Source: Pseudomonadota bacterium
Lineage (GTDB): Bacteria; Pseudomonadota; Gammaproteobacteria; Steroidobacterales; Steroidobacteraceae
Assembly (NCBI GenBank): GCA_021850555.1
Contig: JAJZLX010000404.1
Coordinates: 1 to 9,423 of the forward strand
Direction of reading: 5' to 3'
Length of the DNA: 9,423 nt
This document shows positions 1-5,944 of the stretch, piece after piece. The notes below the pieces were generated by a model. That model was not told the origin of the DNA and made no database searches. It saw only the letters and a list, made by a program, of their open reading frames with translations. Position 1 is the first letter of the stretch; each line of letters opens with the position of its first letter. Made by a program: the position numbers and the translations under genes.

Positions 1-77
1 CCGTGCAGCACCTGAAGCTCGCGCACCTCTCGCTCACCCCCTATGGCAAGACCATCGTCACCCTGCGCACCGTGTGA
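1..77 (+). CDS. 3' end of an unidentified gene
   Basis: Only the last 24 codons are in the window. They are read in the frame starting at base 3 (bases 1-2 complete the preceding codon) and end at TGA 75-77. The tail reads VQHLKLAHLSLTPYG followed by KTIVTLRTV. Codons are mostly G/C-ending, like the neighbouring genes, which supports real coding. The alternating hydrophobic end suggests a terminal beta strand, but no family can be named from this fragment. No T-tract hairpin follows the stop. Confidence 0.5.
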   Translation, partial: VQHLKLAHLSLTPYGKTIVTLRTV

Positions 78-282
78 GCCGTCCCGGCGCCCCGGGCTGC
101 AAGGCGGCTCAATGATGACGCACGATGCGCGGACCGGCCGATCGGCCATCCGATGAAGGCCGGGCCCAACATGCTGACGTTACGGTTGGCCGAGGACCTG
201 CACGGCAACTGCTTCGAGTTGGATACGGGCGGGCGCGGCCGGCAAGCGCTCGCTCTGCGCCGGCGGCTCGTTCACGCCAGCC

Positions 283-296
283 TGATCTCAAGATCA
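283..296. repeat. Dyad TGATCTCAAGATCA, possible operator
   Basis: A 14-bp inverted repeat with perfect 6-bp arms (TGATCT, AGATCA) and a CA centre. Its first nine bases, TGATCTCAA, recur in inverted orientation as TTGAGATCA at 411-419, closer to the DUF2147 start. Two matching AT-rich elements in a GC-rich intergenic region could be binding sites for one regulator. That role is inference; no regulator gene is nearby. Confidence 0.3.
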
Positions 297-410
297 CCCC
301 GAGGAAGGACGGTTCCGCCTCCGCCGATACGCCACAATCAGCCCCCGGGGCCGCGGCGTCGCCGTATCACGACATGGGTCGATTGGTCTGGCGCAGCCGG
401 AGCCGAAATT

Positions 411-420
411 TTGAGATCAA
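411..420. repeat. Second dyad TTGAGATCAA upstream of the DUF2147 gene
   Basis: The TTGA/TCAA arms flank a GA centre. Nine of the ten bases (411-419) are the exact reverse complement of 283-291. It lies 45 bp before the DUF2147 ATG, where an operator or activator site would be plausible. TTGAGA also resembles a -35 hexamer, but no -10 hexamer sits 16-18 bp downstream, so I do not call a promoter. Confidence 0.3.
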
Positions 421-464
421 TTCACTTCCCGGCGCGACGGTGGAACCGCTAGGATGCTCCGTCT

Positions 465-986
465 ATGCGCCCCGTGAATACCCTCCTGCGCCGTCTCGCC
501 CCGGTCCTGCGGACCCTCGCCCTCCTGTCCCTGTTGGTACTGCCCGCCGTACCCGCCAGCGCGGCGACCGGTGGCTGGTCGACCCCCGTCGGGCTGTGGT
601 CCCCGCTCGACCGCTCGGGCAAGCCGGTCGGACTGGTCGCAATCTATGAGCAGAACGGCCTGTACTACGGACGCATCGAGCCGCTCTCGCCGGCGGACAA
701 CCGCGCCGCGCGCTGCACCCACTGCACCGGCAGCCGCAAGGACCAGCTCATGGACGGCTTGGTGCTGATGCGCGACCTGCGCTACCAGGGCGGCAAGTAT
801 GTCGGCGGGAACATCCTCGACCCGCGCACGGGCCGGGTGTATGACTGCGAGCTGCGCCTCATCGACGGTGGCCGCAAGCTCGTGATGCGCGGCTACCTCG
901 GCATCCCGCTGCTCGGGCTGTCGGAGGTCTGGCAGCGCATGCAGGGCAAGCCCGGCGTGAAGGTCTGGCCGGTCCCCGGCACCTGA
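465..986 (+). CDS. Exported DUF2147 family protein
   Basis: A 173-residue protein of the DUF2147 family, whose members are small exported proteins of unknown biochemical role. Residues 1-33 form a signal peptide: basic start, hydrophobic stretch about 17-29, then an ASA-A cleavage site near 33/34. The mature part shows the family pattern: GLWSPLDRSGKP (43-54), LYYGRI (66-71), the CTHC cysteine pair (C84, C87), GGNILDPRTGRVYDC (114-128) and RGYLGIPLLG (142-151). Length is close to the usual ~150 residues plus signal. The ATG at 465 is chosen because it gives a complete signal peptide. Its ribosome site is weak (AGGA at 451-454, ten bases upstream). It is probably periplasmic or envelope-located. 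The gene looks monocistronic; a small GC hairpin (997-1010) follows the stop but lacks a T-tract. Confidence 0.88.
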   Translation: MRPVNTLLRRLAPVLRTLALLSLLVLPAVPASAATGGWSTPVGLWSPLDRSGKPVGLVAIYEQNGLYYGRIEPLSPADNRAARCTHCTGSRKDQLMDGLVLMRDLRYQGGKYVGGNILDPRTGRVYDCELRLIDGGRKLVMRGYLGIPLLGLSEVWQRMQGKPGVKVWPVPGT

Positions 987-1113
987 GTTGTCCGTCGCCC
1001 GCAGGCGGGCTCGCAGCATGAAGGGCGGGCTCGGCACGGGCACAGCGAGGGAAGCGCCAGCCGCCGCGCTCGGCCGGGCACAATGCCGGGATTCCGCGCT
1101 TCTCAATGACACT

Positions 1114-1141
1114 TGAGACCGGCTCGTCGGATCTGTACATT
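1114..1141 (+). promoter_or_regulatory. Probable sigma-70 promoter of the exonuclease III gene
   Basis: TTGAGA at 1114-1119 matches the -35 consensus at 5 of 6 positions. TACATT at 1136-1141 matches the -10 consensus at 4 of 6. They are 16 bp apart and lie about 80 bp before the ATG at 1223. The deduced leader contains a small stem (GCAGGC 1155-1160 with GCCTGC 1166-1171, loop of five). Hexamer matching is weak evidence by itself, but the position fits. Confidence 0.4.
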
Positions 1142-1222
1142 TCACCAGCGAGCCGCAGGCGTCCAGCCTGCAGGCGAACCCGTTCCCGAACCCGCTGCTC
1201 CGGCGCGCAAAGGCTCTCGCTG

Positions 1223-2026
1223 ATGAAAATCTACTCCTGGAACGTCAACGGCATTCGCTCCGTCACCAGGAAGGGCACGCTGCAGAGCTTCATCAAGACG
1301 CACCGGCCCGACATCCTGTGCCTGCAGGAGACCAAGGCCGAGCGCGGCCAGGCCGATATCGACCTCAACGGCCATGGTTACCACGAGTACTGGAACTCGG
1401 CGGTCAAGAAGGGCTATTCGGGCACGGCGGTGTTCTCGCGCATCGAGCCGCTCTCGGTCGTCAACGGCTTCTCGGCGGCGATCGCCAAGAAGTACCGGTT
1501 CACCGACGGCGAGGGCCGCGACAGCCTGGAGGAGGGCCGGGTGATCAGCGCCGAGTTCCCCAAATTCCACATCGTCACCGTCTACACACCCAACGCCAAG
1601 GACGACTTGAGCCGGCTCGACCTGCGCCACGCGCATTGGGACCCGGCCTTCCTCGCCCACTGCAGGCAGCTCGAGAAGAAAAAGCCGGTGGTATTCTGCG
1701 GCGACCTGAATGTCGCGCACACCGAGCTCGACCTCGCCAACCCCGGACCGAACCGCGGCAAGAAGGGCTTCACGGACGAGGAGCGCGAGGGCTTCCAGCA
1801 TTTCATCGACGCAGGCTTCGTCGACACGTTTCGACTGTTCAAGCAGGGCAAGGGCCACTACACCTGGTGGAGCCACTTCGCCAACTCCCGCGCGCGCAAC
1901 GTCGGGTGGAGAATCGATTACGTGCTGGTCTCCGCAAGCCTTCGCAAGGCCGTCAAGGCCGCCGAGATCCACGCCGATGTCATGGGCAGCGATCACTGCC
2001 CCGTCAGCATCACGCTCGATGCTTGA
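1223..2026 (+). CDS. xth: Exodeoxyribonuclease III / AP endonuclease
   Basis: A 267-residue Mg-dependent enzyme of the exonuclease III/APE1 family (endonuclease-exonuclease-phosphatase fold). The family cuts DNA at abasic sites and removes 3' blocking groups in base-excision repair. All hallmark motifs are visible: NVNGIR (N8), LQETK with metal ligand E36, YTPN (Y121), GDLNVAH (D161, N163), WRIDYVLVS (D232) and the C-terminal GSDHCP (D257, H258). The length is normal, and the protein looks like the ExoA/XthA type. The frame is open upstream to an ATG at 1106, which would add 39 Arg/Ser-rich residues. I chose 1223 because family members begin MKIYSWNVNG and AAAGG (1208-1212) sits ten bases before it. 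The extension also overlaps the likely promoter. It appears transcribed alone. Confidence 0.95.
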   Translation: MKIYSWNVNGIRSVTRKGTLQSFIKTHRPDILCLQETKAERGQADIDLNGHGYHEYWNSAVKKGYSGTAVFSRIEPLSVVNGFSAAIAKKYRFTDGEGRDSLEEGRVISAEFPKFHIVTVYTPNAKDDLSRLDLRHAHWDPAFLAHCRQLEKKKPVVFCGDLNVAHTELDLANPGPNRGKKGFTDEEREGFQHFIDAGFVDTFRLFKQGKGHYTWWSHFANSRARNVGWRIDYVLVSASLRKAVKAAEIHADVMGSDHCPVSITLDA

Positions 2027-2195
2027 AGCTCGTGGCTGCGCAGTTCCTGACACACGGCACCGCCTCGAGGGAACGCGGCCGCAGAGCGGGATGTTCCCGG
2101 CCGCTCACTTGACAAACCGCAACACGGCCTGCCTCGCCCGTCCCTAGAATGCCGTCGGGCCCTCGGGGGCTTCCCTTCCAGGCGGAGAACGACCG

Positions 2196-2525
2196 ATGCC
2201 GCAGTGGTTCGAGGCGGGCCGCGCCGGCGATCTCGCCGACCGCGAATGGACGGTGCTCGTGCTCAACGGCACGGATGTCGCGATATTCAACCTCGATGGC
2301 GAGTACTTCGCCATCGAGGACGTGTGCTCACACTACGGCAGCCCGCTCTCGACCGGCTGGCTCGAGGGTGATCACATCGTCTGCCCGCGCCACCTCGCCG
2401 AGTTCTGCGTGCGCACCGGCGAGGTCCGCAATGCCCCCGCGCACGAGCCGGTGCACAGCTTCCCGGTCCGCGTACGTTCCGGGATCATAGAGATCTGCGA
2501 CGACCGCGAGGGAGCCGCTGATTGA
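2196..2525 (+). CDS. Rieske [2Fe-2S] ferredoxin
   Basis: A 109-residue soluble Rieske ferredoxin, the size of stand-alone ferredoxins that feed electrons to ring-hydroxylating oxygenases or sit near Suf iron-sulfur genes. The cluster ligands are C44-x-H46 (VCSHYGSPL) and C63-x-x-H66 (CPRH), 16 residues apart, as usual. The glycine that normally follows the second histidine is a leucine (CPRHLAEF), and there are extra cysteines at C71 and C101. No signal peptide or membrane segment is present, so it is cytoplasmic. GGAG at 2184-2187, eight bases before the ATG, supports the start. The gene overlaps the hemerythrin-like gene by 4 bp and is probably co-transcribed with it. No oxygenase or reductase partner is in the window, so its electron acceptor is unknown. 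Confidence 0.9.
   Translation: MPQWFEAGRAGDLADREWTVLVLNGTDVAIFNLDGEYFAIEDVCSHYGSPLSTGWLEGDHIVCPRHLAEFCVRTGEVRNAPAHEPVHSFPVRVRSGIIEICDDREGAAD
2508..2514 (+). promoter_or_regulatory. Ribosome binding site that fixes a TTG start at 2522
   Basis: GAGGGAG lies seven bases before TTG 2522, inside the last codons of the Rieske gene. The first in-frame ATG (2570) has no ribosome site. This makes the TTG the better start and implies translational coupling through the overlapping TTGA. Confidence 0.6.
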
Positions 2526-3058
2526 CCGCCATCAAGGCGGCGCTTGCGCCCCATGGCTACTCTGCATCCATGGAGGCAGTCGCCGATCCCTTCGCCGCGC
2601 TCACCGAGGAGCACGCAGAGCTGACACAGCTGTTCGCGTATCACCAGGAAGCGCTGCTCGACCGCGACTGGGTGGCGGCTGCCAGACTCCTCGGGGGCTA
2701 CCGCGAGCGGCTCTATCGCCACATGCAGATCGAGGAACGATTCGTGCTCGACCCGGCGCTGGTCCGCGCAACGGCGCATCGGCACTGGACGAGTGAGCTC
2801 TACCGGGCCGAGCACCGGCGCGTGCGGCTGTACCTGGAGAAGGTGGACGAGTGGCTGACCCGCGCCCGGCACGACGGGGCGCCCGCCGGCATGTTGATCG
2901 GCCTGCTCGACCGGGAGCGTACGCTCAAGCACCTCCTCGAGCACCACCATCACCGCGAGGAGGTGGCGCTTTTTGCCGACCTGCGCCGCAGCCTGCCGGC
3001 AAGACTGCATGCGGCGCTCGGCCGGGCGCTCGCCGAGCCCGCCTGCGCGCCTCCCTAG
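2522..3058 (+). CDS. Hemerythrin-like HHE-domain protein
   Basis: A 178-residue all-helical protein resembling hemerythrin HHE cation-binding domains, which hold a di-iron centre that binds O2, NO or reactive species. Candidate ligands fall in the right order on predicted helices: H31 (EEH), H67 and E71 (H-x3-E), H98 (AEH), H137 (LKH) and a histidine cluster H141-H144 followed by EE (146-147). It starts at TTG 2522, overlapping the Rieske stop by four bases. The in-frame ATG at 2570 (residue 17) is an alternative that keeps the whole domain. There is no signal peptide, so it is cytoplasmic. The pairing suggests the Rieske protein may reduce this di-iron centre, or that both answer oxidative or nitrosative stress; this is inference. 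The gene converges on the - strand operon, with nine bases between stops. Confidence 0.78.
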   Translation: MTAIKAALAPHGYSASMEAVADPFAALTEEHAELTQLFAYHQEALLDRDWVAAARLLGGYRERLYRHMQIEERFVLDPALVRATAHRHWTSELYRAEHRRVRLYLEKVDEWLTRARHDGAPAGMLIGLLDRERTLKHLLEHHHHREEVALFADLRRSLPARLHAALGRALAEPACAPP

Positions 3059-3067
3059 CCGCCGCCC

Positions 3068-3790
3068 TCAACGAGCCTCGGCGCTCGCGGCCGTGGCCGC
3101 AGAGCCTCCCGGCCCCTGCGCGAGGAGCGAGACCATGAAGGCGGTCTCGCGATCGCGAATGGCGTCGAGGAGCGGCGCGGCACTCGCCATCCGCGCAAAG
3201 GCGGCAAAGCCGCGCTCGAGGAAATCCTGAAGCAGGCCGAACCCGGCCATGTGTGCCGGCGCGCGCGCGGCACGCAATGCCAGTCCGACAAGCGGCATGC
3301 GCACCGCCCGCGCGAGGCGCCGGCCGACCTCCACGGTGAGCTCGATCTGACGCCGGCGCGCCTCGGGCCGGCCCGCCGCCCGGTAAGCGCACGCGTAAGA
3401 CTCGGCCGTGATCGCGCCAGGAGGCAGCTGTTGCGCCACCTCGAAGTCGAGCTCCTCGCTCAACACCTGCAGCTCGATCGCCAAAGCCAGAACCTCCAGC
3501 GTGAACGGCGGCAGCGTGCGCCGCAGCACGCCCCAGGCGCGCGCCAGCTCGGCATCTCGGCGCGCGAACTCCTGCGGGCCATACAGGTCGCTCAGGAAAA
3601 AGCCCACCGCCCGCCCGCTCTGCGGGTCGGCGCTCAGGTCCTCATACGTGCGCGCGAGCCGCTCGGCCTGCCACGCACGCAGCTCCCGCAGCCGAGCGGC
3701 GCGCTGCGGCCGGGCGGTGAGCCGCGAGCCCAGCTGCGCCTTACGCTCGAGCAGCCGGTCGGTCTCCTCCCGGGAGCGGACATCGATCAT
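3068..3790 (-). CDS. FFLSDLYG-motif protein of unknown function
   Basis: A 240-residue soluble, helix-rich protein. I recognise the pattern as a conserved proteobacterial family of unknown function, from memory rather than from a search. Conserved-looking blocks are WQAERLARTYEDL (40-52), FFLSDLYGPQEFARRD (64-79), LALAIELQVLSEELD (101-115), the SYACAY segment (131-136), RRRQIELTVEVG (145-156) and LLQDFLERGFAAFARM (186-201). A final RDRE (212-215) is followed by a low-complexity Ala/Gly tail. No catalytic triad, metal site, signal peptide or membrane segment is evident. The start is ATG 3790, which overlaps the upstream hydrolase stop as ATGA, with GGAG (3802-3799) eight bases before it. An in-frame ATG 15 codons upstream lies inside the hydrolase gene and is less likely. 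As last gene of the phasin-patatin-hydrolase operon, it may act at lipid granules. Confidence 0.72.
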   Translation of the reverse strand: MIDVRSREETDRLLERKAQLGSRLTARPQRAARLRELRAWQAERLARTYEDLSADPQSGRAVGFFLSDLYGPQEFARRDAELARAWGVLRRTLPPFTLEVLALAIELQVLSEELDFEVAQQLPPGAITAESYACAYRAAGRPEARRRQIELTVEVGRRLARAVRMPLVGLALRAARAPAHMAGFGLLQDFLERGFAAFARMASAAPLLDAIRDRETAFMVSLLAQGPGGSAATAASAEAR

Positions 3791-4692
3791 GCGCGCAGCT
3801 CCGAGACGATCCTTCGCAGGACACGCGGCGAGCACAGCAGACCGAGATGGCCCAGCCCGCGCAGCTCGATCGAGCGCTCGCCGGCCAGGACTGCGCTGCT
3901 CGCGGGGACGATGAGGTTGTCATCGAGGCTGTAGAGGCTCGTCACGGGAAGGCCGAGCCGCGCCTCCTGCCGCCCGTTGAGCTCGAGAAGCCATCGGGAT
4001 CCGAAGCACATCTGACGGGTGCTCGGCCACCGGAATCGGCAGGCGATGACAGTGCCGTGGTGCGGTGTCCCGACCGTGATGATCCGGCCGATCGTTGCGG
4101 ACTTCCCGTTGCGCAGCGCCGCGCGCGCGACCAGGCCTCCCATGCTGTGGGCAACGATCGCGACCGGCCGGGCGGGCGAAGCCCCGATCGCTTCCAGCCT
4201 GGCGAGCAGATCCCGCGCGTAGGTGTCGATGTCGGCAAACAGCGGCTCCAGGTTTATCGCATGCACCCCTTGAATGCCCGCAGAATGCAACGCCGCGAGC
4301 AGCGGCCGCCACACGGCGCGATTGCAGGCGATGCCATGCACCAGCACGACCCGGGCCGGCGGGTGATTCCCGCAACCGCCGAGGCGATCGAGCCGTGCCA
4401 GCAGCGGCTCGGCCGCCATGCGCATCAGCATCATGTCGAGCGCCAGCGCCTCGGCGCACACGATCCTCAGCAGCCGCATCGGCCCGGCCCGGGTCCGCAG
4501 CGCATGAGCGCCCGATCGCGCGGCGGCGAACGAGGCGGCAACCGCCGCCAGGGAAACGACAGACCAGACCGTCGCGCCGGCCACCGTTGCCGCGAGAAGG
4601 GACAGTCGCAGGATCACGCCCGCCCAGACCGCCGCAGCCGCCGCAACCAACAGCCGGGCCGCCAGTATGAGCGCCCAGAAGCGCGCCGCCAC
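3787..4692 (-). CDS. Membrane-anchored alpha/beta hydrolase (lipase/esterase-like)
   Basis: A 301-residue protein with two N-terminal hydrophobic segments (about 5-28 and 30-57) followed by an alpha/beta hydrolase domain. The domain shows the oxyanion strand VVLVHG (115-120), the nucleophile elbow AHSMGG (S183 in HSMGG), GTPHHG (208-213) typical of lipases, an acidic residue in LDDN (D257 or D258) and the C-terminal GHLG histidine (H282). The triad S183-D258-H282 looks complete. It probably cleaves a lipid ester or polyester at the membrane; the substrate cannot be read from sequence. The frame is open far into the patatin gene. I chose GTG 4692 because it lies just after the patatin stop (four bases between), has GGGAG upstream, and starts directly at the membrane segment. 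Its stop overlaps the next start as ATGA. The second hydrophobic segment could be a hairpin rather than a true span. Confidence 0.83.
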   Translation of the reverse strand: MAARFWALILAARLLVAAAAAVWAGVILRLSLLAATVAGATVWSVVSLAAVAASFAAARSGAHALRTRAGPMRLLRIVCAEALALDMMLMRMAAEPLLARLDRLGGCGNHPPARVVLVHGIACNRAVWRPLLAALHSAGIQGVHAINLEPLFADIDTYARDLLARLEAIGASPARPVAIVAHSMGGLVARAALRNGKSATIGRIITVGTPHHGTVIACRFRWPSTRQMCFGSRWLLELNGRQEARLGLPVTSLYSLDDNLIVPASSAVLAGERSIELRGLGHLGLLCSPRVLRRIVSELRA

Positions 4693-4696
4693 CGCC

Positions 4697-5938
4697 CTAT
4701 TCTCCCGAAAATCCGCCGAGCAGATGCTCCAGACGATCCAGCGCCCCGCCCAGCTTGCGTGCGACGTGCCGGACATCGCGACGCCTTTCCTTCGCCGATG
4801 TCGAGAACGTGCGCTCGCGGTCGCGCAGCCGAGACATGTCGAGCTCGAGCCCGTGCCGGCGCAGGATGGGCGCGAGCCGCCCGGACTGCGCGAGCAGATC
4901 GGCTCGCGTGCGCTGGTAGGCGTGAGCGGTGAGCTGGCGCCGACCGGTGTAGCGGAACACGTTGGCGAGAAAGAACTTCTCGTCGTGGCGGTCCGGCTCG
5001 AGCAGCAGCGTGTCGGCGAGCGGGAAACGCGCGCGGTAGCTGGCCATCCCCGCCTGCATGCGGGAGTGGATGAGCGCGCGAAATGTCTGGCCGAGAACGG
5101 CGGGCAGGCCGCGGCTGGCGAGGTCGATGCGCTCCACGCCCGAGGCACGCGAGGCGTCGAAGGGAACCAGCGGGTTGATGCAGATCACCAGGCGGCAACC
5201 CTCCTCGTGCGCGAGCGAAGCGTGCATGGTGTGTACGAGCGCGCCGTCGACGTATTCGTGTCCCTCGATGCTCACCGGCGGATACAGTCCCGGCAGAGCC
5301 GCGCTCGCCACAACGGCGCGGGAGATCGGCACGCGATCATGGCGCGGTGTTCCAAAAGAGACGGACTCGCCCGTGTTGAGGTTGGTGGCGACGACGTAGA
5401 GGCGGCGGGCGAGCTTGCGGAAATCATCCGTGCGGCCCTCCATGCTGAAGGTCGCGTGCAGATATCGCTCGATGCGTCCATTGTCGAACAGCGCGCCCGG
5501 TATGAGCGTGCCCAGGGCATCGGCAGCGCCGGGCCAAGCGCCGCGCAGCGGATCGCGCGAATACAGGCGGATGATGCCCGCGAGCACCTCCGGCACCAGA
5601 CCGATCCGACGGCGGTACTCGGCCAGGGCCGGGCGCATCAGCGTCGCCGGCGCAAATGGAATCAGCGTCGCCTCGTCGTGGATGAACGTCGAGCCGAGGG
5701 TGGTTGTGTCGAACCCGTTGGCGAGACCGGCGGCCACCAGCGCGCCGGAGCTCACTCCGACGTAGACATCAAAGTCGGTGAGCGCGCGGCCGATGATCGC
5801 TTCCCCGAGCGCGTGCAGCGCGCCGATCTCGTAGAACGCCCCGAGCGGCCCGCCGCCGGCGAGCGCGATGGCGAGCTTGCCCGCGCCTTCCCGCCGGCGC
5901 GAGCCGCCTCGCGCCAGGGCGGGCTCCAGGGTCAGCAT
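4697..5938 (-). CDS. Patatin-like phospholipase
   Basis: A 413-residue patatin-fold serine hydrolase that uses a Ser-Asp dyad. The oxyanion glycine loop is AGGGPLGAFYEIGAL (27-41), the nucleophile elbow is GVSSG (61-65, S63), and the catalytic aspartate is D231 in YVDGA (229-233). The stretch ASAALPGLYPP (211-221) is also typical of the family. Members hydrolyse phospholipid or neutral-lipid acyl esters, and some patatin-like enzymes act on PHA or lipid droplets. The C-terminal ~85 residues are charged and probably helical (LRDRERTF, SAKERRRDV), and could mediate granule or membrane binding. No signal peptide is seen. The ATG at 5938 has GAGG five bases upstream and follows the phasin stop by six bases. 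It is the second gene of the operon that starts with phasin. Substrate preference is inferred from context. Confidence 0.9.
   Translation of the reverse strand: MLTLEPALARGGSRRREGAGKLAIALAGGGPLGAFYEIGALHALGEAIIGRALTDFDVYVGVSSGALVAAGLANGFDTTTLGSTFIHDEATLIPFAPATLMRPALAEYRRRIGLVPEVLAGIIRLYSRDPLRGAWPGAADALGTLIPGALFDNGRIERYLHATFSMEGRTDDFRKLARRLYVVATNLNTGESVSFGTPRHDRVPISRAVVASAALPGLYPPVSIEGHEYVDGALVHTMHASLAHEEGCRLVICINPLVPFDASRASGVERIDLASRGLPAVLGQTFRALIHSRMQAGMASYRARFPLADTLLLEPDRHDEKFFLANVFRYTGRRQLTAHAYQRTRADLLAQSGRLAPILRRHGLELDMSRLRDRERTFSTSAKERRRDVRHVARKLGGALDRLEHLLGGFSGE
4702..4706 (-). promoter_or_regulatory. Ribosome binding site for the GTG start at 4692
   Basis: Read on the - strand, GGGAG (4706-4702) lies nine bases before GTG 4692, inside the last codons of the patatin gene. 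No ATG gives a comparable start: the nearest upstream in-frame ATG (4776) lies 80 bp inside patatin and would prefix the membrane segment with 28 non-homologous residues. Confidence 0.5.
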
Positions 5939-5944
5939 CCCGCC

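Larger units (their letters stand above)
78..464. other. Gene-free stretch before the DUF2147 gene
   Basis: About 390 bp with no convincing gene. The open frames here are arginine/proline-rich, start without a ribosome site and resemble no family I recognise. The stretch holds a GC palindrome, GGCCGATCGGCC at 136-147, inside a weaker flanking repeat (130-133 with 149-152). It has no T-tract, so it is a poor terminator. Two related TGATCTCAA-type dyads lie at 283-296 and 411-420, the second in a short AT-richer patch (405-424). No good -35/-10 pair was found for the downstream gene. Confidence 0.5.

Noticed and set aside
125..649. Overlapping + strand open frames across the gene-free stretch and the DUF2147 start
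   Set aside because: No ribosome site, Pro/Arg-rich composition, and the longer one overlaps the DUF2147 signal peptide region in another frame.
997..1010. GCCCGC-AG-GCGGGC stem after the DUF2147 stop as a terminator
   Set aside because: Short stem, two-base loop and no T-tract; such words are common at this GC content.
1142..2053. A 303-codon open frame antisense to exonuclease III
   Set aside because: Mirror of a well-supported gene; no motif, and Val/Leu/Asp-rich composition expected from the opposite strand.
2069..2106. Alternative stems GGGAAC/GTTCCC (2069-2098) and GAGCGG/CCGCTC (2084-2106) after exonuclease III as a terminator
   Set aside because: They are mutually exclusive foldings with long loops and no T-tract.
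2109..2150. TTGACA (2109-2114) and TAGAAT (2145-2150) upstream of the Rieske gene as a sigma-70 promoter
   Set aside because: Both hexamers are good, but 30 bp apart, far from the 16-18 bp needed. Either may be part of a promoter with a poor partner, but the pair cannot be one.
3087..3100. GCGGCC-GT-GGCCGC hairpin at the convergent junction as a terminator
   Set aside because: It lies inside the coding end of the FFLSDLYG gene and lacks a T-tract on either strand. A role in ending the Rieske-hemerythrin transcript is possible but unsupported.
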